Below are positions 6,893 through 10,229 of a stretch of 10,229 nt of DNA, in pieces. This stretch comes from an uncultured Porphyromonadaceae bacterium. GTDB taxonomy: Bacteria; Bacteroidota; Bacteroidia; Bacteroidales; Muribaculaceae. How positions within the stretch are numbered: position 1 is the stretch's first letter; every line of letters begins with the position of its first letter. Under the pieces are notes generated by a model. It was given only the letters and a program-made list of their open reading frames with translations, was not told the origin of the DNA and did not search any database. The stretch spans positions 1 through 10,229 of the forward strand of contig CAMWMW010000022.1 in the NCBI GenBank assembly GCA_947175455.1. Reading direction: 5' to 3'. Position numbers and translations under genes: made by a program.

Positions 6893-8023
6893 TCAAAGTC
6901 GTCTTGTCACCCTTTCAACCATTTCTTTTTTCCATGAGGCGAAATCTCCGGCAACGATGTGTTTTCTCGCTTCTTTTACAAGATGGAGGTAAAATGCCAG
7001 ATTATGAATAGATGCAATCTGCATTGCCAGCAACTCCTGGCTTACAAACAGGTGTCTTACGTATGCCTTTGAATATTCGTGGTCAACCCAGGCGGTTCCG
7101 TCGGGATCCAGTTCTGAATAGTCATCCGCCCATTTTTTGTTGCGCATGTTCATGATGCCGTTGGATGTGAAGAGCATGCCGTTTCTGCCGTTACGTGTCG
7201 GCATGACACAGTCCATCATATCGACGCCTCTGTCAATAGCCTCAAGAATGTTGGCAGGAGTCCCGACTCCCATCAGGTATCTCGGGCGATCGGCTGGCAG
7301 GATCTCGTTTACCACTTCGATCATCTCATACATTTTTTCTGTCGGCTCGCCTACGGCAAGACCGCCAATGGCATTGCCGTCGGCACCGAGATCCGAGATA
7401 AACTTTGCCGATTCCTTGCGCAGCTCCGGATAGACGCAACCCTGCACTATTGGAAAATATGCCTGGGAATAGCCGTATAATCCTTCTGTTTCCTGATAGC
7501 GTTGCCATCCTCTTTTAAGCCAGCGGTGTGTGAGGTCAAGCGATTTTCTCGCGTAGCTGAAATCGGAAGTGCCGGGCGGGCATTCGTCGAGAGCCATCAT
7601 TATGTCGGATCCGATTGTGCGCTGGATATCCACCACCCCTTCGGGAGTGAAGAGATGTTTGCTGCCGTTGATGTGACTGCGGAAATAAGCTCCTTCTTCC
7701 TTCAGTTTACGGTTTGATGACAAAGAAAACACCTGAAACCCACCCGAATCTGTAAGAATCGGGCGGTTCCAGGAGTTGAATTTGTGAAGTCCGCCGGCTC
7801 CGCGTATCACATCGAGACCCGGACGGAGGTATAAGTGGTATGTGTTGCCAAGAATGATTTTGGCATCTATGTCTTCGCGAAGTTCGCGCATATGCACCCC
7901 CTTTACACTTCCTACGGTGCCGACAGGCATGAATATGGGAGTCGGTATCACACCGTGGTCGGTTGTGATTTCACCGGCGCGAGCCGATGAACAGGGAGTT
8001 GTGGCGTCAATTTTGAATTTCAT
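6893..8023 (-). CDS. tgt: Queuine/preQ1 tRNA-ribosyltransferase
   Basis: Tgt swaps guanine 34 in GUN anticodons for preQ1, a step toward queuosine. The 376-residue protein shows the GNTYHLYLRPG block, TDSGGFQVFS with the general acid/base Asp92, GGLAVGEP, the YLMGVGTP block, and DMMDCVMPTRNGRNG with the nucleophile Asp271. The region that in E. coli carries the zinc ligands CxCxxC reads GTAWVDHEYSKAY here, so all three cysteines are absent; only the fourth ligand position, the SIHN His340, remains. I believe this is usual in Bacteroidota Tgt, but cannot check it here. The start at 8023 (MKFKIDATTP) fits family N-termini. It ends in TGA, 16 bases before lptF/G. Confidence 0.93.
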   Translation of the reverse strand: MKFKIDATTPCSSARAGEITTDHGVIPTPIFMPVGTVGSVKGVHMRELREDIDAKIILGNTYHLYLRPGLDVIRGAGGLHKFNSWNRPILTDSGGFQVFSLSSNRKLKEEGAYFRSHINGSKHLFTPEGVVDIQRTIGSDIMMALDECPPGTSDFSYARKSLDLTHRWLKRGWQRYQETEGLYGYSQAYFPIVQGCVYPELRKESAKFISDLGADGNAIGGLAVGEPTEKMYEMIEVVNEILPADRPRYLMGVGTPANILEAIDRGVDMMDCVMPTRNGRNGMLFTSNGIMNMRNKKWADDYSELDPDGTAWVDHEYSKAYVRHLFVSQELLAMQIASIHNLAFYLHLVKEARKHIVAGDFASWKKEMVERVTRRL

Positions 8024-8027
8024 GATA

Positions 8028-8059
8028 CAAAATTAGTTCAAACGCCACAAATAACCAAA
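8028..8059 (-). promoter_or_regulatory. Complete Bacteroidetes-type promoter for tgt
   Basis: On the minus strand TTTG (8059-8056), a 20-base spacer, then TAATTTTG (8035-8028): exact matches to both consensus elements at allowed spacing. Only four bases separate the -7 box from the tgt ATG, so transcription should start within a few bases of it. The -33 box touches the stop codon of the DUF1015 gene. Confidence 0.75.
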
Positions 8060-9307
8060 TCAATCGTCGAGTTTGTGGATAACGAGACCTGAGCGCAATT
8101 TAGGTTCGAACCACGTTGTCTTCGGGGGCATTATGTTTCCGGTGTCGGCAATGTTGATCAATTGATCCATGGTTACGGGATACAATGCGAGAGCCATTGC
8201 CATTTCTCCACTGTCGACGCGGCGTTTGAGTTCTCCAAGTCCGCGGATACCACCGACGAAGTCTATGCGTTTGTCGCTTCTGAGATCCGTGATGTCGAGA
8301 ATGTCGCGTAAGATAAGGTCGCTCGAGACTGTGACATCCAGCACTCCGATAGGATCTTCATCATTGAAAGTTCCCTTTTTCGCAGTGAGTGAGTACCATT
8401 TTCCGTCAAGATAAAGGGCGAAATTATGAAGGGCGGCAGGTGTGTATATGTCAGTACCTTTTTCCTCGACTTCGAAGTTTTCCGCTACGCGTGCTATAAA
8501 TTCCTCGGGAGTCAGACCGTTAAGGTCTTTTACAACGCGGTTATAGTCAATGATATTGAGGTGGGATGCCGGAAATGCCACTGCCATGAAATAGTTGTAT
8601 TCCTCTTCACCTGTGTGGTTGGGGTTCGATGCTGCCTTTTCTGCTCCCACAAGTGCGGCTGCTGCCGAGCGGTGATGTCCGTCTGCTATATATAGATTGG
8701 GAATCTTCTCGAATTCGGCTGTTATGGCATTTATAGTTTCCGGATTGTCAATCACCCATAGAGTGTGTCCGAAGCCGTCGGGAGCGGTAAAATCATATTC
8801 AGGAGCCGAGGCTGTCGTCTCGCGTATGATGTTTTCGAGAATCTCATTGTCGGGGAAGGCGAAGAATACAGGCTCGATATTGGCATTGTTGCATCTCACG
8901 TGTTTCATACGGTCTTCTTCCTTGTCGCGTCTTGTGAGTTCATGTTTCTTGATGCGTCCTTCCATATAGTCGGGCACCCATGCGCCGACGACAAACCCGT
9001 ATTGAGTGCGGCCATTCATTGTCTGGGCATAAATATAATAATTCTCTTTGTCATCTTGCACCAGCCATCCGTTCTCCTGAAATTTACGGAAATTTTCCAC
9101 CGCCTTGTCGTATACTGCGGGATCATGCTCGTCAAAGCCCGGTTCAAAATCGATTTCAGGTTTGATGATGTGGTAAAGGCTCTTTTCGTTGCCTTCCGCT
9201 TCTTTACGGGCTTCCTCGCTGTTCAGCACATCATATGGGCGTGAAGCCACTTCTTCAACAAATTGTCTGGGAGGACGGACTCCCTTGAATGGTTTTATTC
9301 TTGCCAT
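8060..9307 (-). CDS. DUF1015 family protein
   Basis: The 415-residue soluble protein belongs to the DUF1015 family, whose biochemical role I cannot name. Visible family marks are the N-terminal IKPFKGVRPP block, SRPYDVLNSEEA, LYHIIKPEIDF, NLYIADGHHRSAAAA with DGHHR at residues 209-213, and the C-terminal NIMPPKTTWFEPKLRSGL. DGHHR recalls the nucleotide-binding motif of the ParB/sulfiredoxin fold, which includes serine kinases; a kinase-like role is only a guess. I recall the family near serC/serA in some Bacteroidota, but here it lies between fur and tgt. I chose ATG 9307 (MARIKPFKG) because the in-frame ATG at 9367 would overlap fur by 28 bases and adds 20 residues unlike the family. It starts 32 bases after the fur stop and may be co-transcribed. 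Confidence 0.82.
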   Translation of the reverse strand: MARIKPFKGVRPPRQFVEEVASRPYDVLNSEEARKEAEGNEKSLYHIIKPEIDFEPGFDEHDPAVYDKAVENFRKFQENGWLVQDDKENYYIYAQTMNGRTQYGFVVGAWVPDYMEGRIKKHELTRRDKEEDRMKHVRCNNANIEPVFFAFPDNEILENIIRETTASAPEYDFTAPDGFGHTLWVIDNPETINAITAEFEKIPNLYIADGHHRSAAAALVGAEKAASNPNHTGEEEYNYFMAVAFPASHLNIIDYNRVVKDLNGLTPEEFIARVAENFEVEEKGTDIYTPAALHNFALYLDGKWYSLTAKKGTFNDEDPIGVLDVTVSSDLILRDILDITDLRSDKRIDFVGGIRGLGELKRRVDSGEMAMALALYPVTMDQLINIADTGNIMPPKTTWFEPKLRSGLVIHKLDD

Positions 9308-9311
9308 GGTA

Positions 9312-9332
9312 TTAAAGGTTTGTTTAAAGGTT
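9312..9332 (-). repeat. Two copies of AACCTTTAA in the DUF1015 leader
   Basis: Minus-strand AACCTTTAA occurs at 9332-9324 and again at 9320-9312, a 12-base period, ending four bases before the DUF1015 ATG. It could be an operator, an A/T-rich translation enhancer, or chance. Confidence 0.5.
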
Positions 9333-9339
9333 ATTATAT

Positions 9340-9801
9340 TTATGTTTTCTTTCGTTTTCTTGAGCATGCGGAGCAGATGCCGTAAATGTTTGTGGTTGAT
9401 GAAGTGGGATGGAATCCTCTGAATTTCAATGTAGAGAGGTATTCTCCAACCTTTTCGTCATGCACTTCCTTCACCGCGCCGCATTTGAGGCATATCAGAT
9501 GCAGGTGTCTGTCGTCCGCAAGTTCATAGACTGCCTGAGTCTCGTTGAGATAGTGCTTTCTTAGAATATTACATTCGCAGAGAAGCTCTACCGTATTGTA
9601 GACAGTTGACCGTGACACATGGTAGTCTGCCTCGATGTTTTTATACAGCTCGTCAATATCGAAATGAACCTTCTGCTCGAGCGTTTTGTCAAGAATTGCA
9701 AACCGCTCAGGTGTCTGTCTCATTTTTTTCGATTTTATATAGACTGCAAATGTCTCCTTAAGGTGGTCGCGCAGCGACTGGTCAACGTGTTTCTTTTTCA
9801 T
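9340..9801 (-). CDS. Fur/PerR-family metal-dependent transcriptional regulator
   Basis: The 153-residue protein has a winged-helix domain at about residues 15-85, with MRQTPERFAIL and the recognition helix VSRSTVYNTVELLCECNIL, then a dimerisation and metal domain. The structural zinc site has two CxxC pairs, Cys104/Cys107 (HLHLICLKCG) and Cys143/Cys146 (GICSACS). Other likely metal ligands are His99, His101 and His114. Family members sense iron, zinc or peroxide. The divergent rubredoxin gene and common Bacteroidota practice make a PerR-like peroxide role plausible, but the sequence does not settle Fur versus PerR. The last residues are basic (RKRKK). A strong -7 box lies just upstream, and a long inverted repeat further upstream is a candidate operator. 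Confidence 0.88.
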   Translation of the reverse strand: MKKKHVDQSLRDHLKETFAVYIKSKKMRQTPERFAILDKTLEQKVHFDIDELYKNIEADYHVSRSTVYNTVELLCECNILRKHYLNETQAVYELADDRHLHLICLKCGAVKEVHDEKVGEYLSTLKFRGFHPTSSTTNIYGICSACSRKRKKT

Positions 9802-9809
9802 TACGGATG

Positions 9810-9840
9810 CAAATATAGTGAGAGGTATTCAAAAAAACAA
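9810..9840 (-). promoter_or_regulatory. Bacteroidetes-type promoter for the fur-family gene
   Basis: The minus-strand TATATTTG at 9817-9810 matches TAnnTTTG exactly. The -33 region is imperfect: TTGT lies at a 19-base spacing (9840-9837). The box ends eight bases before the ATG at 9801, implying a very short leader. Confidence 0.62.
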
Positions 9841-9869
9841 GAGGGTTGAGAAACTTTTGTTTATGTTTA

Positions 9870-9904
9870 TATAGAGTAAAGTCAAGATGACTTCACACTC
9901 TATA
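9870..9904. repeat. Inverted repeat between the divergent fur-family and rubredoxin genes
   Basis: Left arm TATAGAGTAAAGTCA (9870-9884), 3-base centre AGA, right arm TGACTTCACACTCTATA (9888-9904). Six base pairs next to the centre and eight outer pairs are perfect, separated by a small internal bulge (A against CAC). A few more outer bases can pair (GTTTA with AAAC). It lies outside the predicted core promoters and is not at the 3' end of any gene. It is a candidate operator, perhaps for the adjacent Fur/PerR-type protein, or an RNA hairpin. Confidence 0.65.
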
Positions 9905-9909
9905 AACAG

Positions 9910-9926
9910 TTTCTGTTTTTTTCGAA
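9910..9926 (+). repeat. 17-base repeat, copy 2 (TTTCTGTTTTTTTCGAA)
   Basis: Identical to 2844-2860. Here it lies about 100 bases before the rubredoxin ATG, directly after the inverted repeat. With the preceding AAACAG it also forms a six-pair stem (AAACAG-TTT-CTGTTT) running into a T tract, which looks like a weak intrinsic terminator. Confidence 0.55.
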
Positions 9927-9977
9927 CCAATGTTTCTGAAATGATGTTTAATAGTCATACGTAAGTAATGTTTCGGT

Positions 9978-10008
9978 TTTGGGCATCTGCGTATCTGATA
10001 TAATCATT
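9978..10008 (+). promoter_or_regulatory. Probable promoter for rubredoxin
   Basis: TTTG at 9978-9981, a 19-base spacer, then TAATCATT at 10001-10008, which matches TAnnTTTG at four of the six fixed positions. The leader to the ATG at 10030 would be about 20 bases. Confidence 0.4.
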
Positions 10009-10029
10009 AACAAATATAAACAACAGGCT

Positions 10030-10191
10030 ATGAAAAAGTACAGATGTGAAGTTTGTGACTGGGTCTATGATCCCGCGGTGGGTGATCCGGATGGAGGAAT
10101 CGCTCCGGGCACGGCATTCGAGGATATTCCGGAAGATTGGGTATGTCCGGTCTGTGGTGTGGGGAAAGACGAATTTGTCGTGGAAGAATGA
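10030..10191 (+). CDS. Rubredoxin
   Basis: A 53-residue one-iron electron carrier with the full family pattern: Cys6-x2-Cys9 in [11 protein letters not shown], the [20 protein letters not shown] middle segment, and Cys39-x2-Cys42 in [11 protein letters not shown]. The four cysteines hold the iron. Residue 10, after the first pair, is Asp where Gly is usual. In anaerobes rubredoxin passes electrons to rubrerythrin or superoxide reductase, which fits the divergent Fur/PerR-type gene. The frame opens earlier (9979), but ATG 10030 gives the normal rubredoxin length and N-terminus (MKKYRCEVC). Confidence 0.95.
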   Translation: MKKYRCEVCDWVYDPAVGDPDGGIAPGTAFEDIPEDWVCPVCGVGKDEFVVEE

Positions 10192-10193
10192 TC

Positions 10194-10229
10194 ATGTTTG
10201 TTTACAGAAGATTCGGGCGGTGGCAGATG
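10194..10229 (+). CDS. Possible start of a further gene, cut by the right edge
   Basis: An ATG two bases after the rubredoxin stop opens 12 codons (MFVYRRFGRWQM) to the window end. The tight spacing suggests an operon partner, but 12 residues are too few to identify it, and it may be chance. Confidence 0.25.
   Translation, partial: MFVYRRFGRWQM

Noticed and set aside
8765..9244. 159-codon open frame antisense to the DUF1015 gene
   Set aside because: Overlaps conserved DUF1015 coding sequence throughout and has no independent support.
1..10229. Mobile element, CRISPR array, phage genes, tRNA, rRNA or toxin-antitoxin pair
   Set aside because: I looked for transposase-like proteins, regularly spaced repeats, tRNA cloverleaf ends and small paired genes and saw none; the content is conserved housekeeping.

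Overview
The window is a stretch of a Bacteroidota chromosome, most likely order Bacteroidales and possibly Muribaculaceae-like; the family-level guess is weak. Three things point there. Several genes are preceded by the Bacteroidetes primary sigma-factor signature (TAnnTTTG at -7, in the best case with TTTG at -33). Shine-Dalgarno sequences are mostly absent. The protein set (bacteroidal BamD, a PASTA membrane protein next to rluD, a long acyltransferase, a short FolK, Tgt followed by an LptF/G permease, DUF1015) resembles what I know of that order. The genes are housekeeping genes with ordinary spacing; I see no mobile element, CRISPR array, tRNA or rRNA.

Left part (1-5737). bamD runs leftward off the edge and is divergent from a rightward set: PASTA-domain membrane protein and rluD (stop and start overlap by one base), then, after a new promoter, a glycerophospholipid-type acyltransferase, a four-helix membrane metallophosphoesterase and folK (ATGA overlap). 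Two of these conserved genes, bamD and the acyltransferase, are each interrupted by one in-frame TAG while the reading frame stays open and conserved on both sides. The PASTA gene has no ATG at its expected start. TAG is otherwise scarce as a terminator here: six of ten visible gene ends are TGA, three are TAA, and the one TAG (folK) is followed three codons later by an in-frame TAA. This is either clustered sequence error, real gene decay, or amber suppression or reassignment. The window alone cannot decide.

Right part (5746-10229). A leftward run encodes a Fur/PerR-type regulator, a DUF1015 protein, queuine tRNA-ribosyltransferase and an LptF/LptG permease; it converges on folK with only 8 bases between. 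The tgt promoter lies so close to its ATG that the mRNA should be nearly leaderless. Divergent from fur is a rubredoxin gene. The roughly 230-base space between them holds a strong inverted repeat and a 17-base sequence that also occurs just upstream of the acyltransferase.

Functional themes: envelope building (BamD, acyltransferase, LptF/G, PASTA), RNA modification (RluD, Tgt), folate synthesis (FolK), and redox or metal response (Fur/PerR, rubredoxin).
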